Part shown: one piece after another, positions 23,309-33,175 of the stretch | Layout: each line of letters opens with the position of its first letter | Numbering within the stretch: position 1 is the first letter of the stretch | From: Anoxybacillus flavithermus | Lineage (GTDB): Bacteria > Bacillota > Bacilli > Bacillales > Anoxybacillaceae | Assembly: GCF_002742685.1 (NCBI RefSeq) | Contig: NZ_PEDM01000010.1 | Span: forward strand, 1 to 64,000 | Direction: 5' to 3' | DNA: 64,000 bases | The notes under the pieces: model-generated | Seen by the model: the letters and a program-made list of their open reading frames with translations, nothing else | Databases searched by the model: none | Told to the model about the DNA's origin: nothing | Program-made: the position numbers and the translations under genes

Positions 23309-24235
23309 ATGAGAAAGCGATATGAAAATTTAGATGGCGTCCCAACAACGAAATCGTTTGCTGACTTGCGGAAATGGTATGCGGAAAGAAGACAAAAAAA
23401 GAAAGACTGGTCATATATTTTGCCTCGCGAACATATTCAACCTTCGTTGCTACATACAAATACGGAGCAAACACTACTCACATGGATAGGGCATGCGACA
23501 TTCATTATTCAAATAAACGGATTGACGATTGTTACAGATCCAGTTTGGGCAAAACGATTAGGAACGATTCGCAGACTAACGGCGCCCGCTCTATCGATTG
23601 ATGATGCACCTCCCGTTGACGTCATATTAATTTCTCATAGTCACTACGATCACCTACATTTTTCGAGCATTAAAAAACTGAAAGGAAACCCACTCATTCT
23701 TGTACCGAGCGGGTTACGTTCGTCCTTTCTGAAAAGAGGGTTCGAGCATGTTGTGGAATGCAATTGGTGGGACACCGTTGTCGAACAAGGTGTTTCGTTT
23801 ACGTTTGTTCCTGCACAACACTGGTCAAAGCGAACACTATTTGATACAAATACATCCCATTGGGGCGGATGGGTGATGGAAGTAAAAGATAAACCGACGT
23901 TTTATTTTGCAGGAGATAGCGGATATTTCCGAGGATTTCGCGATATTGGAGAGCGTTTCCATATCGATTATGCTTTATTGCCGATTGGTGCATATGAACC
24001 AGAGTGGTTTATGGGCCCTCAACATGTGACACCAGAAGAAGCCGTTCAAGCATTTGTCGATTGCCGGGCAAAAACATTTATTCCGATGCATTACGGTACA
24101 TTTCCGCTAGCTGACGATACACCAAAAGAAGCGCTAGATCGCCTTTATGCCGAATGGAAACGTCGCAATTTTCCGAACGAACAACTACGTGTGCTGAAAT
24201 TAGGCGAAATCGTACATTGTGAAACCGCCACATAA
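23309..24235 (+). CDS. MBL-fold metal-dependent hydrolase (NAPE-PLD / UlaG-like)
   Basis: A 308-residue metallo-beta-lactamase-fold hydrolase. Metal-binding motifs are visible: ISHSHYDHLHFSS (HxHxDH, near residue 107), the histidine in FVPAQHWSKR (near 170), the aspartate in YFAGDSGYFRGF (near 200) and the last histidine in PMHYGTF (near 260). The architecture resembles NAPE-phospholipase D-like bacterial proteins and UlaG relatives. A strong GGAGGAG ribosome site precedes the ATG. The substrate cannot be told; it stands alone. Confidence 0.85.
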   Translation: MRKRYENLDGVPTTKSFADLRKWYAERRQKKKDWSYILPREHIQPSLLHTNTEQTLLTWIGHATFIIQINGLTIVTDPVWAKRLGTIRRLTAPALSIDDAPPVDVILISHSHYDHLHFSSIKKLKGNPLILVPSGLRSSFLKRGFEHVVECNWWDTVVEQGVSFTFVPAQHWSKRTLFDTNTSHWGGWVMEVKDKPTFYFAGDSGYFRGFRDIGERFHIDYALLPIGAYEPEWFMGPQHVTPEEAVQAFVDCRAKTFIPMHYGTFPLADDTPKEALDRLYAEWKRRNFPNEQLRVLKLGEIVHCETAT

Positions 24236-24249
24236 AGCGTGGCGGTTTC
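24221..24249. terminator. Hairpin after the MBL hydrolase gene
   Basis: GAAACCGCCAC (24221-24231) pairs perfectly with GTGGCGGTTTC (24239-24249). T-runs are short on both strands, but the stem is strong and lies between convergent genes. Confidence 0.7.
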
Positions 24250-24265
24250 AATGAATACATTCAAT

Positions 24266-26032
24266 TTACATACATATGTCTTCCTTTACCCCATTTTGCA
24301 ATACGTACATGCGATAATACAGTCCTCGTTTTGCAAGCAACTGTTGATGAGTGCCGCGCTCGATGATTTCTCCTTGGTGCAAGACGAGAATTTGATCTGC
24401 ATCCTGAATTGTTGATAAGCGATGAGCGATAGCAATCGTTGTTCGCCCTTTTCTCATCTTTTCAAGCGCTTGTTGAATCGCTTCTTCTGTTTCTGTATCA
24501 ATGTTTGCTGTCGCTTCATCAAGCACTAATATTTTCGGATTCATCGCCATCGTTCGGGCAAACGCAATGAGTTGGCGTTGTCCGCTTGAAAACGTCGTGC
24601 CCCTCTCTGTCACAGGATGATCATATCCTTTCGACAACTTTTCAATAAAAGAATGGGCTTGAACAAATTTGGCAGCTTGCTCAATATGTTCATCCGTCAA
24701 ATGTTGATGATGGAGCCGAATGTTATCTCGTACCGTCCCATAAAACAAAAATGGGTCTTGAAGCACAAGGCCGATATGTTTCCGCAACTCTCTCTTTGGA
24801 TACTCTTTAATAGAATGACCATCAATCAAAATATCACCGCGTTCAAACTCATAAAAACGCATGAGCAGTTGAATAATTGAACTTTTTCCGCTTCCGGTAT
24901 GACCGACAAGCGCGACGGTCTCCCCAGGCCGAGCAATAAACGAAATGTTTTTTAGCACATCTCGTTTTCCATCATAACTAAACGATACGTTACGAAATTC
25001 AACCGTCCCCTTTTCAATCACGAGCGGTTTTTCAGCTTGTTTCGGTTCTTCTTCTTTTTCATCTAACAATTGAAATACACGTGAGGAAGCAACGAGCGCT
25101 TGTTGAAACATCGATAACCGCATCATCATTTGGTTAATTGGTTCAAAAAAACGCTCTAAATAATTGACAAAAGCGTATAACACTCCAATTTCAACCGGGC
25201 TTTGAAAGGAAGAAATACCGAAGTAACTTAACACAACAATGAGCGAAAACACATAAACTAAGTCTGTTGCTGGACGAAGCAATAAACTATCTAGTTTAAT
25301 ATTTTTCATCGCTGCCATATAATGTTTTTCATTAATGGCCCCAAATTGCTCTTTCATCCGCTTTTGTTGACGGAACGGTTGAATGATCGCCATTCCTTGA
25401 AGCGATTCATTTAACTTCGCATTCAGTTGGCTTAATCGCTCCCGCAAATCGCTATAAAACACCGAACTGTATTTCCGATACGTACGAATAATGAGATAAA
25501 TAATCGGTAAAATAACTAAACAAAAAGCAGCTAATCGAACATCAAGCAAGAACATTGCAACAAACACGCCGACTAAGAAAAAAGCACTTTGAATAAAGGT
25601 GACAAGTACTTCAACAAACATTTCTTTAATGGCTTCCGTATCATTTGTCACTCGTGATACAATGCTCCCTGCTGGCGTGCGATCGAAGTAGCGCATCCCT
25701 AACGATTGTACTTTCGCAAATACATCCATGCGAAGCTGTTGAATAATTTCCAATGCAATTTCTTGAAATTTCAATAATTGAAAATAAGAAAGAAACACTT
25801 TTCCGATATGAATCATGATATACGCTGTCGCTAGTCCGATCATTGCTTGAAGCGGAAATGTCATCTGCGCTAAATAATCGTCAATAAAAATTTTTACAAT
25901 GATCGGACCGAGCACGTCTCCTGCGGTCGTTAATGCTAAAAGAAAAAAAGCAAGCAACAACGACTTTCGATGCGGAATCGCATAACGCATCAACCGCATA
26001 AACACTTGTCGCTGATTTATATTCGACTTCAT
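24266..26032 (-). CDS. ABC exporter half-transporter, second subunit (YheH-like)
   Basis: A 588-residue fusion of six membrane helices (1-320) and an ATPase: Walker A GHTGSGKSS (near 377), signature FSSGQRQLIAFARTM and Walker B KILVLDEATANID. Its start overlaps the upstream partner stop by four bases. The pair resembles heterodimeric multidrug/lipid exporters such as Bacillus YheI/YheH (BmrCD). The Walker B acidic residue is intact here (DEATA). Confidence 0.87.
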   Translation of the reverse strand: MKSNINQRQVFMRLMRYAIPHRKSLLLAFFLLALTTAGDVLGPIIVKIFIDDYLAQMTFPLQAMIGLATAYIMIHIGKVFLSYFQLLKFQEIALEIIQQLRMDVFAKVQSLGMRYFDRTPAGSIVSRVTNDTEAIKEMFVEVLVTFIQSAFFLVGVFVAMFLLDVRLAAFCLVILPIIYLIIRTYRKYSSVFYSDLRERLSQLNAKLNESLQGMAIIQPFRQQKRMKEQFGAINEKHYMAAMKNIKLDSLLLRPATDLVYVFSLIVVLSYFGISSFQSPVEIGVLYAFVNYLERFFEPINQMMMRLSMFQQALVASSRVFQLLDEKEEEPKQAEKPLVIEKGTVEFRNVSFSYDGKRDVLKNISFIARPGETVALVGHTGSGKSSIIQLLMRFYEFERGDILIDGHSIKEYPKRELRKHIGLVLQDPFLFYGTVRDNIRLHHQHLTDEHIEQAAKFVQAHSFIEKLSKGYDHPVTERGTTFSSGQRQLIAFARTMAMNPKILVLDEATANIDTETEEAIQQALEKMRKGRTTIAIAHRLSTIQDADQILVLHQGEIIERGTHQQLLAKRGLYYRMYVLQNGVKEDICM

Positions 26033-27783
26033 TGTATACCCCCACGTTCCACAGATTGTTCAAGCTGTTGGCGGATGTACATCTCCCGATACCATCCGTC
26101 TTGTGCAACAAGCTCGTCATGCGTGCCGCGTTGAATAATTTTTCCATCTTCAAGCACTAAAATGAGATGCGCATGTTGAATGGCGCTTAACCGATGCGTT
26201 GCAATCATCGTCGTCTTTCCCGCACGATTTTCTTTCAATGAATGCAAAATACGCTCTTCTGTTTGTGCATCGACTGCCGATAAGGAGTCGTCTAAAATGA
26301 GTACTTCTGGATCAAGCAACAATGCACGCGCGATCGACAAGCGTTGCTTTTGCCCCCCAGATAAAGACACTCCTCTTTCGCCAACGACCGTTTCGTATCC
26401 TTCTGGAAACTGTATAATATCATCATGCACTTGAGCCAGTTTAGCGACGCGCTCCACTTCTTCTTGACTTGCATCTGGACGAGCGAACGCAATATTATCT
26501 CGAATGGAGGTAGAAAAAAGAAAATGGTCTTGTGGTACATAACCAATCGCTTCGCGCAATCGTTCTAACCGATATTGTGTAATCGAATGTCCACCAAAAT
26601 AAACGTCTCCATCCATTCCAATAAACTCGCGCAATAACACTTTTAAAAGCGTCGTTTTTCCGGATCCTGTTTTTCCAACAATTCCTAACGTTTCCCCTTT
26701 TTTTAATGTAAACTGAATGTGCTGTAATGTTGGCTTCGTTTCATTCGGATATGTAAAGGAACGAATATCGTATGTGATGTCACCGGTTGGCACTTCATCA
26801 ATCAATCCATCATCTTCTTGTATATCCGGCTTTTCACGTAACAATGATGACACACGGTCATACGAAGCACGACCGCGCTCTACAATGTTAAATAACCAAC
26901 CGAACGCCAACATTGGCCAAATGAGCAATCCCAAATACATCGTAAAAGAAACGAGCTGTCCAATCGTTAACTCCCCTTGAACGACAAAACGCGCTCCAAA
27001 AGCGATCGCTAAAAAAAACGAAACACCAACAATAAGTGAAATTGTTGGATCAAACAACGAGTCAATTCGGGCAACTGCCATATTTTTTCGAACGACATCA
27101 TCTACCTGTACTCGAAACGATTCAATTTCTTCTTTTTCTTGTCCAAACGTTTTTATTACTTTGATTCCAGCAATGCTTTCCTGTACTTTATCGTTTAAAG
27201 AAGAAAATGCCTCTTGTGCGTAATGGAACCGTTGGTGCAGCAAGGAACCATAGTAACTTGTTAAATACGCCATAAGTGGCATTGGCAATAAACAAATAAG
27301 CGTTAGTTTCCAACTAATTGTAAATGCCATTGTTGCAATGACAAATCCCCCGATACACAATGAATCAACAAGCGTCAAGACACCAACACCCGCTGTTTGC
27401 TGGATCGCTTGTAAATCATTTGTCGCATGTGCCATTAAATCGCCGATGCGGCGACTTTGATAAAATGACGGTGACATCATCGTAAAGTGCTCATATAGCC
27501 GATCGCGCAACAAGCGTGCAAGCTTTGCTGCTGAGCCAAAAATCATCGTCCGCCAAACGTAACGACAAACATACATACAAAGCGCAACACCTGCAAGCAA
27601 ACTTAACCACATAATCAGCTTTTCTTTCGTCAGTTCCCCTGCTTTTACAGCATCCACAACATGCCCAATCACTTTTGGAGGAACGAGTTCAAGCAATGAA
27701 ACGATCGCAAGTAGTATGATCCCTGTCACATACGCCTTTTTCTCCTGTTTAAAAAACCACATTAAATCAAGAAATACTTTCAC
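26029..27783 (-). CDS. ABC exporter half-transporter, first subunit (YheI-like)
   Basis: A 584-residue half-transporter with six membrane helices and an ATPase: Walker A GKTGSGKTT, signature LSGGQKQRLSIARAL and Walker B VLILDDSLSAVD. The catalytic glutamate after Walker B is replaced by aspartate (LDDSLS), a known sign of the degenerate site in heterodimeric exporters. It pairs with the downstream subunit that retains DE. The substrate is unknown, with drugs or lipids the usual choices. Confidence 0.87.
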   Translation of the reverse strand: MKVFLDLMWFFKQEKKAYVTGIILLAIVSLLELVPPKVIGHVVDAVKAGELTKEKLIMWLSLLAGVALCMYVCRYVWRTMIFGSAAKLARLLRDRLYEHFTMMSPSFYQSRRIGDLMAHATNDLQAIQQTAGVGVLTLVDSLCIGGFVIATMAFTISWKLTLICLLPMPLMAYLTSYYGSLLHQRFHYAQEAFSSLNDKVQESIAGIKVIKTFGQEKEEIESFRVQVDDVVRKNMAVARIDSLFDPTISLIVGVSFFLAIAFGARFVVQGELTIGQLVSFTMYLGLLIWPMLAFGWLFNIVERGRASYDRVSSLLREKPDIQEDDGLIDEVPTGDITYDIRSFTYPNETKPTLQHIQFTLKKGETLGIVGKTGSGKTTLLKVLLREFIGMDGDVYFGGHSITQYRLERLREAIGYVPQDHFLFSTSIRDNIAFARPDASQEEVERVAKLAQVHDDIIQFPEGYETVVGERGVSLSGGQKQRLSIARALLLDPEVLILDDSLSAVDAQTEERILHSLKENRAGKTTMIATHRLSAIQHAHLILVLEDGKIIQRGTHDELVAQDGWYREMYIRQQLEQSVERGGIQ

Positions 27784-27950
27784 GTTCTCCCCTACTTTCT
27801 AACCTCCTCATCTGCACTCCGTTTCATTTTATCAAATATTCCAAAAATAAGAAAGTTTTTTGTTATGTTAGTATATAACTTGTCGCATACTTTTACATAT
27901 GCAGGTCAATCTAAAAAAGACCAAAACGAACAAGAAAGGTGGTTGTAGCC

Positions 27951-29171
27951 ATGGATTTGCAAACAGGAAAGTTATACTGGCCAACGACGGTTCCCGACGT
28001 TCCTTCGTATCCACCACTAGACGAAGATATCCAATGTGACGTATTAATTGTCGGTGCGGGAGGTTCAGGAGCGTTATGTGCTTATTATTTGAGTGAAACG
28101 GATTTAGACGTTGTTGTCATCGACAAACGAAAAGCAGGATACGGAAGTACAATGACAAACACAGCACTTATTCAATGTCTTGGAGATAAAATGTTTTTTG
28201 AACTTGTGAACAGTTTTGGCGAAGCGTATGCCGCTCGTCATTTGACACTTTGTCAACAGGCGGTCGATGAGCTAGAGCAAATCGCAAACAAATTACATAT
28301 CGATGTAGAATTTCAAAGAAGAGATAGTTTGTATTACGCAAGCGTAGCAGAAGATGTTCAAAAGCTTGAAAAAGAATATATGGCATTAAAAAAGCAAGGA
28401 TATCCTGTTGTTTGGTTAGATGAACAACAAATTCGTCGCCATTATCCGTTTACAAAGCATGCCGCTTTATATACAACGGGGGATGGAGAATTAAACCCAT
28501 ATAAACTGACAATTGGTTTATTAGAATATGCAAAACAACGTGGGGTACGTATTTTCGAAGAAACAGAAATGAACGGAAAAAAACTTGAACAACATATGGC
28601 AACATGTTATACGAAAAACGGATATACCATTCAAGCACGAAAAGTCATTTTCGCCGCAGGCTACGAAACGTTAGAAGTGAAGCAAGAAAAAAAGGCGTTG
28701 CTCGTTAGTTCATATGCCGTCGTTACCAATCGTGTTGAAGATTTTTCAAGTTGGTATAAGCGAACGCTCATTTGGGAAACGGCGCGCCCGTATGTATATA
28801 TGCGCACAACGGCGGATGATCGCATTATTATCGGCGGACTAGATGAAAATACCGCTTATGCGGATGACCGTGACGCCAAACTGATGCATAAAAAAGAACG
28901 ACTGATCGAAGAATTTCATCGACTGTTCCCCGATATTCACGTCGTTCCAGAATTTTATTTAGCTGCCTTTTACGGCGGGACGCACGATGGCCTTCCGATG
29001 ATTGGAGTGTACGATTCCTTTCCAAACTGTTATTTCGTCTATGCTTACGGAGATAACGGAACTGTGTATAGTACAGTCCTTGCTCAAATTTTACGCGACG
29101 TCATCATTGAAAAACAAAATGACGACTTCTATTTATATATGCAAACGAGACCGAAACTCCCACAAACGTAA
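27951..29171 (+). CDS. FAD-dependent oxidoreductase of the DAO family
   Basis: A 406-residue flavoprotein. The dinucleotide-binding motif CDVLIVGAGGSGALCAYYLSE (near residue 28) is followed by a basic residue-containing VVIDKR, and the DAO C-terminal motif YGGTHDGLPMIG near 345 contacts the flavin. This group oxidises amines or amino acids such as glycine/sarcosine-like compounds. ATG 27951 has AAAGGTGG eight bases upstream, which is better than the GTG at 27939. There are no partner genes, so the substrate is open. Confidence 0.82.
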   Translation: MDLQTGKLYWPTTVPDVPSYPPLDEDIQCDVLIVGAGGSGALCAYYLSETDLDVVVIDKRKAGYGSTMTNTALIQCLGDKMFFELVNSFGEAYAARHLTLCQQAVDELEQIANKLHIDVEFQRRDSLYYASVAEDVQKLEKEYMALKKQGYPVVWLDEQQIRRHYPFTKHAALYTTGDGELNPYKLTIGLLEYAKQRGVRIFEETEMNGKKLEQHMATCYTKNGYTIQARKVIFAAGYETLEVKQEKKALLVSSYAVVTNRVEDFSSWYKRTLIWETARPYVYMRTTADDRIIIGGLDENTAYADDRDAKLMHKKERLIEEFHRLFPDIHVVPEFYLAAFYGGTHDGLPMIGVYDSFPNCYFVYAYGDNGTVYSTVLAQILRDVIIEKQNDDFYLYMQTRPKLPQT

Positions 29172-29182
29172 GTGGGAGTTTT
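29155..29182. terminator. Bidirectional terminator after the FAD oxidoreductase
   Basis: AACTCCCAC (29155-29163) pairs with GTGGGAGTT (29172-29180), then TTT. It sits between the convergent oxidoreductase and glycosyltransferase genes. Confidence 0.8.
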
Positions 29183-30491
29183 ATGTCGTAATCGCCCATA
29201 TAAATGACCTTTTTCTCTTTTTATTCGGTATCGCTTTTTCTGGAATGGATGGTTCAACGTGTGAAATCGGTTCAATAGATAGTTCTGTAACAGCTTGGTC
29301 GAGCGTTGCTTCAGTAGAAACAGTTACCGGTGCTACCGAAAGATCGATTTGTTCGACATGTTGCCATACATGAAGCAAATCTGATGCCACGCGCTCCCAA
29401 CGATAAAGCGATGTCGCTAATTTACGCCCGTTTTCTCCCATTTTCTTCATGAGTGTACGATTAGATAGCACATATGTCATTTTTTCCACAAAGTCTTGCG
29501 GATCTTCTGGTCTTTCGACGACAACACCGTTTTCATTTGGAACGATGACTTCTGGATTCCCACCACGAGCGGTTGTCACAATCGGAAGCCCTGCCGCCAT
29601 CGCTTCATAATGAACGCGAGCAAGCGGCTCTTGCCATTGCGATGTACAAACGAACAAATCAGCAGCGGCAAACCAGTTTTGAATTTCGTTTGGTGGCACG
29701 AATCCGGTCGCCACAACGGGGATTGGCAATCTTTTAGCCAATGAGCGAACGTAGGCAATATAGTCCGTTGTTCCTTCTTCGCTAAACCATTTGCTTCCGA
29801 CAATGACGAGCGCTAAATCATTAAACCGTTTCGCCAGTTCTGGCAACGCTTGAATGAGTTTATCCACTCCTTTATTTGGCGACAATCGACCGGCAAATAA
29901 AATGACGGTTTTTTGATCGATGCCATGCGCTTGACGTAGCTGTTTACGAATCGACGCCATATTCGGATGATTCCCTGGTAAAAATCGTTCCGAGTCGACA
30001 CCGGAGTAAATCGTTCGTAATTTTCCTTCTGCTTCTGGGTATAGTTCGCTAATGACTTGGCCGACATAGTTGCTAACGGTGACAATGGCGGATACTTGTT
30101 TCACCACTTCTTCAGCTTCTTCACGGTTAATTTTCGTAATTTGAAACATATCGTTATGCATGCTGAGCGTAATTTTGGCATGAGGAGCGACTTGACGAAT
30201 AGGTAAAACAAGACGAGGCCTATTGAAAATGTGGATCAAATCAAACGGATGCGCTTGCACATACTGAACGACATGATCGCAATACGTATCAAATATACCT
30301 CCTGGGATGCGCACATAGTGAATGCCATCGATCGTTTCTTCGTTTGGTAATGTTTCATGTTGCACCCCTAGTACAGTAATGCGATGAGCGGTGCGAAGAT
30401 GAGGAAGAATCCCAGCAATATACGTTTGAATCGCACCCCCAAGCACGGGAGGAACAGGTAATTTTTCTGTACAAATCATTAAAATGTTCAT
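29181..30491 (-). CDS. GT4-family glycosyltransferase (CotSA-like)
   Basis: A 436-residue GT-B glycosyltransferase. An N-terminal Rossmann half with PPVLGGAIQTYI, a C-terminal half with LFAGRLSPNKGVDKLI and the donor-binding PLARVHYEAMAAGLPIVTT motif (E-x7-E region). The last 50 residues are a Ser/Thr/Pro-rich extension. It lies just downstream of the cotS-like gene, the same order as cotS-cotSA in Bacillus, where CotSA is a spore coat protein. ATG 30491 has GGAAGGAG upstream and is preferred over 30512. It probably glycosylates a coat component; the acceptor is unknown. Confidence 0.85.
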   Translation of the reverse strand: MNILMICTEKLPVPPVLGGAIQTYIAGILPHLRTAHRITVLGVQHETLPNEETIDGIHYVRIPGGIFDTYCDHVVQYVQAHPFDLIHIFNRPRLVLPIRQVAPHAKITLSMHNDMFQITKINREEAEEVVKQVSAIVTVSNYVGQVISELYPEAEGKLRTIYSGVDSERFLPGNHPNMASIRKQLRQAHGIDQKTVILFAGRLSPNKGVDKLIQALPELAKRFNDLALVIVGSKWFSEEGTTDYIAYVRSLAKRLPIPVVATGFVPPNEIQNWFAAADLFVCTSQWQEPLARVHYEAMAAGLPIVTTARGGNPEVIVPNENGVVVERPEDPQDFVEKMTYVLSNRTLMKKMGENGRKLATSLYRWERVASDLLHVWQHVEQIDLSVAPVTVSTEATLDQAVTELSIEPISHVEPSIPEKAIPNKKRKRSFIWAITT

Positions 30492-30577
30492 CGATTTCCG
30501 TTCTCCTTCCAATCGTTTTCAATTTCAGCGAGTACTGGCCATTTTGTTGCATCTGTGGCAACAATCGTCTCAATGAG

Positions 30578-31579
30578 TTACATCGTTTGTTCGTTTAAAA
30601 ACAGCTCTGGATCATATACTACTTCTTTTAAATTTTTGTAAAATTCATTCGGAAGTGACAAATCGATCATCAACACGTCATATAATGAAGCGTCGATCGG
30701 ATTTGCCTCATCATACGCTCGAATCATTTCACGCACCCAATGAACGTCCCAACGGTATAAATCAGCCATCGTACCGGAAATAAGTTTTCGTAAATCACGA
30801 ATCGGCAAATCGTATGCGACGCCATCTAAATCGATAATCCACATACCATTTGCGCCCATTTGTCCGTTCGACCAGCCGTAATCTTGATGCACGAGTCCCC
30901 ATTCACTATTTCCTCGTTCGACTAATTGATGATACGAAGATTGTTGAAGTCGCGCAAAACTTTCACGGGCCTGTGCTTGAAAATGATCGACAACTTCCAA
31001 TAACATGGCACTTGCGGGCATCTCTTTATACGCCTTCGCTAATTGACGAAACCAATCCATTTTGTTTATCGTTTTTTCGTACGTTTTCGGCCATTTGTAT
31101 AACCGTGAAGCGATTTCTGCTCCCTTTGGAGGGACATATCCTTTACTTAAACGATGAAATTCACCAAGCGCATAACAAAGCTGTTTCGCTCCTTCTAAAT
31201 CTTTCGTTACAGGAAATAACGGCTCGATCCATTCAGCAACAAACCATAGTTTTCCTCCCGCCTCTACATAATCCGTTCCTTCTTTCGTTTGTACAATCGG
31301 CGGGACATTTGCGTTTTGCACATCGACTAAATATCGCTGAGCGCCAAGGCTAAACAAGCTGCGCGTTGGACGGCGATGAAGCAATTTTAAACTTTTCGGA
31401 CCTTTGTTCGTCTCTAATTTCCAAATCGCTCCCCCTTTATCTGGCTTCGTCGTCACGACTTGCCTACTTTGAACAGACAAATCGTAATGGCGCAAAACGT
31501 CTTCTGCCATTTGTTCAATATAGTCCGGTACGAAAAATTCGTGCATCGTTTCATCTACAATCCATGGCTCAATGAACAT
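30578..31579 (-). CDS. cotS: CotS-family spore coat protein (kinase-like fold)
   Basis: A 333-residue protein of the CotS/CotI/YutH group, a kinase-like family related to choline/aminoglycoside kinases. The catalytic-loop-like segment LVHQDYGWSNGQM (near residue 225) and metal-binding-like IIDLDGVAYD (near 245) are intact. ATG 31579 follows AGGAGGGG; the longer frame (to 31600) is unlikely. A SigK-like promoter lies upstream and a glycosyltransferase downstream, as in Bacillus coat loci. Its probable place is the spore outer coat. Confidence 0.87.
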   Translation of the reverse strand: MFIEPWIVDETMHEFFVPDYIEQMAEDVLRHYDLSVQSRQVVTTKPDKGGAIWKLETNKGPKSLKLLHRRPTRSLFSLGAQRYLVDVQNANVPPIVQTKEGTDYVEAGGKLWFVAEWIEPLFPVTKDLEGAKQLCYALGEFHRLSKGYVPPKGAEIASRLYKWPKTYEKTINKMDWFRQLAKAYKEMPASAMLLEVVDHFQAQARESFARLQQSSYHQLVERGNSEWGLVHQDYGWSNGQMGANGMWIIDLDGVAYDLPIRDLRKLISGTMADLYRWDVHWVREMIRAYDEANPIDASLYDVLMIDLSLPNEFYKNLKEVVYDPELFLNEQTM

Positions 31580-31616
31580 ATAACCCCTCCTATTTGACAT
31601 AAATCCCTACTATCTC

Positions 31617-31642
31617 AACATATGCACTAAAAAAAATTTCGT
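31617..31642 (-). promoter_or_regulatory. SigK-type promoter of cotS
   Basis: Minus strand CATATGTT (31624-31617) fits CATAnnnT; the AC of a -35 is 16 bases upstream (31642-31641). Mother-cell expression is expected for this coat gene pair. Confidence 0.5.
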
Positions 31643-31666
31643 ATAGACATATCCATTACGCCCAAC

Positions 31667-31699
31667 AAAAAACCGCCTCTTTTCATTCAGAGACGGTTT
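31667..31699 (-). terminator. Terminator of the glutathione peroxidase gene
   Basis: Minus strand AAACCGTCTC pairs with GAGGCGGTTT (31699-31670, one G-T), then six T. Confidence 0.85.
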
Positions 31700-32177
31700 C
31701 ACTAAGCAATTGTTCAATATGTTGTTCTAGTTCTAACGGCTTTGTTGTTGGTGCAAACCGCGCGACCACTTGCCCGTTTCGATCAACTAAAAACTTTGTA
31801 AAATTCCATTTCACCGCTTTCGTTCCTAACACACCTGGCGCTTGCTCCGTTAAGTAAACGAACAGTGGATGGGCGTTTGGACCGTTTACGTCCACTTTCG
31901 CAAACATCGGAAACGTTACACGATAATTCAATTGGCAAAATTGTGAAATTTCTTCTTCCGATCCCGGCTCTTGATTTCCAAACTGATTGCACGGAAAACC
32001 GAGCACAACAAAACCACGATCTTTATATTTGTCATATAGCTGTTGCAATTGTTCGTATTGCGGCGTCAATCCGCATTTACTTGCTGTATTGACGATGAGT
32101 AATACGTTTCCTTTATACTGCGCTAACGATTGTTCTTCTCCTTGAATCGTGCGTACGTGAAAATCGTAAATGATCAT
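31683..32177 (-). CDS. bsaA: Glutathione peroxidase family protein (BsaA-like thiol peroxidase)
   Basis: A 164-residue peroxidase. [13 protein letters not shown] contains the peroxidatic cysteine (Cys, not selenocysteine), [12 protein letters not shown] the active-site Gln and Asn neighbourhood, and WNFTKFLVD the conserved Trp-Asn. Bacterial members normally use thioredoxin. ATG 32177 with AGGAGG eight bases upstream is chosen; the frame extends a further 25 codons without a ribosome site. It probably protects against hydroperoxides. Confidence 0.9.
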   Translation of the reverse strand: MIIYDFHVRTIQGEEQSLAQYKGNVLLIVNTASKCGLTPQYEQLQQLYDKYKDRGFVVLGFPCNQFGNQEPGSEEEISQFCQLNYRVTFPMFAKVDVNGPNAHPLFVYLTEQAPGVLGTKAVKWNFTKFLVDRNGQVVARFAPTTKPLELEQHIEQLLSETVSE

Positions 32178-32306
32178 CTCACATTCCTCCTTTAGCGCTA
32201 TTGTAACATATGGATCATTTTTTCTGCACAAACAATGCTTCAATTCAGACAAATGAAAAAATGTTCGTTATAATGGTGAAAAAAGACAAAAAAGAAGGTG
32301 TTTTCA

Positions 32307-33164
32307 TTGAAAATGCGTGTTAGTGCGGTTCAATATCATTTACATACGATTCAATCGTTTGAACAGTTCGCAAAACAAGTGGAACATTATGTAAAAACAG
32401 CGCAAGAATTTGGGGCTGAATTTGTCCTATTCCCTGAGTTTATGACGACACAGCTCATGTCCATTGGCGATGACACGAAAGAAGCGTTAACGATTGACGA
32501 GCTTCCAACGTTTACAGAAGCATATCGCTCGCTATTTACCACGCTTGCGAAACAGACGAATATGCATATTATTGGCGGGACACATGTCATAAAAAGAGAA
32601 GATCGACTATATAATGTGGCACATTTATTTTATCCCGATGGAACGATTGCCGAACAGGCAAAGCTACATATTACCCCGACGGAAGTGAACGAATGGAATA
32701 TGCATGGCGGCGACACATTGCGCGTCTTTCCAACAACGAAAGGAACCATTGCGATTTTAACATGTTATGACATTGAATTTCCTGAAATTGTGCGCATGGC
32801 GCGTGCAAAAGGAGCGGACGTCATTTTTTGTCCGTCGTGTACCGATGATCGTCACGGGTTTCATCGCGTGCGCTACACATGTCACGCCCGTGCGATTGAA
32901 AATCAAGTATACGTCGTCACAACAGGGACAGTTGGTTCATTGCCAACCGTTGATTTTATGCGCGCAAACTTCGGGCAAGCAGCGATCATTACACCGAACG
33001 ATATTCCGTTCCCGCCACGCGGTATTTTAGCGGAAGGAGAAATCAATGACGATATGATCATTACGGCTGATCTCGACTTACAGCTTCTTTACGACGTTCG
33101 CGAACGCGGTTCGGTAACAACTTGGCGCGATCGGCGCACGGATTTATATACAGATTGGACATAA
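32307..33164 (+). CDS. Carbon-nitrogen hydrolase (nitrilase superfamily)
   Basis: About 285 residues with the Glu-Lys-Cys triad of the family: E in VLFPEFMTTQ (near residue 43), K in EQAKLHITP (near 117) and C in ILTCYDIEFPE (near 150). An AGAAGGTG ribosome site fits a TTG start at 32307; the first ATG is at 32313. The next gene, 11 bases on, encodes a GNAT acetyltransferase. Bacillus YhcX fuses a GNAT domain to this kind of hydrolase, so the two genes are probably the split form of the same activity. The amide substrate is unknown. Confidence 0.87.
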   Translation: MKMRVSAVQYHLHTIQSFEQFAKQVEHYVKTAQEFGAEFVLFPEFMTTQLMSIGDDTKEALTIDELPTFTEAYRSLFTTLAKQTNMHIIGGTHVIKREDRLYNVAHLFYPDGTIAEQAKLHITPTEVNEWNMHGGDTLRVFPTTKGTIAILTCYDIEFPEIVRMARAKGADVIFCPSCTDDRHGFHRVRYTCHARAIENQVYVVTTGTVGSLPTVDFMRANFGQAAIITPNDIPFPPRGILAEGEINDDMIITADLDLQLLYDVRERGSVTTWRDRRTDLYTDWT

Positions 33165-33175
33165 GGGGGAGAACG

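Noticed and set aside
30850-31353. 167-residue frame antisense to cotS
   Set aside because: Shadow of the CotS-like gene; no ribosome site and no recognisable domain.
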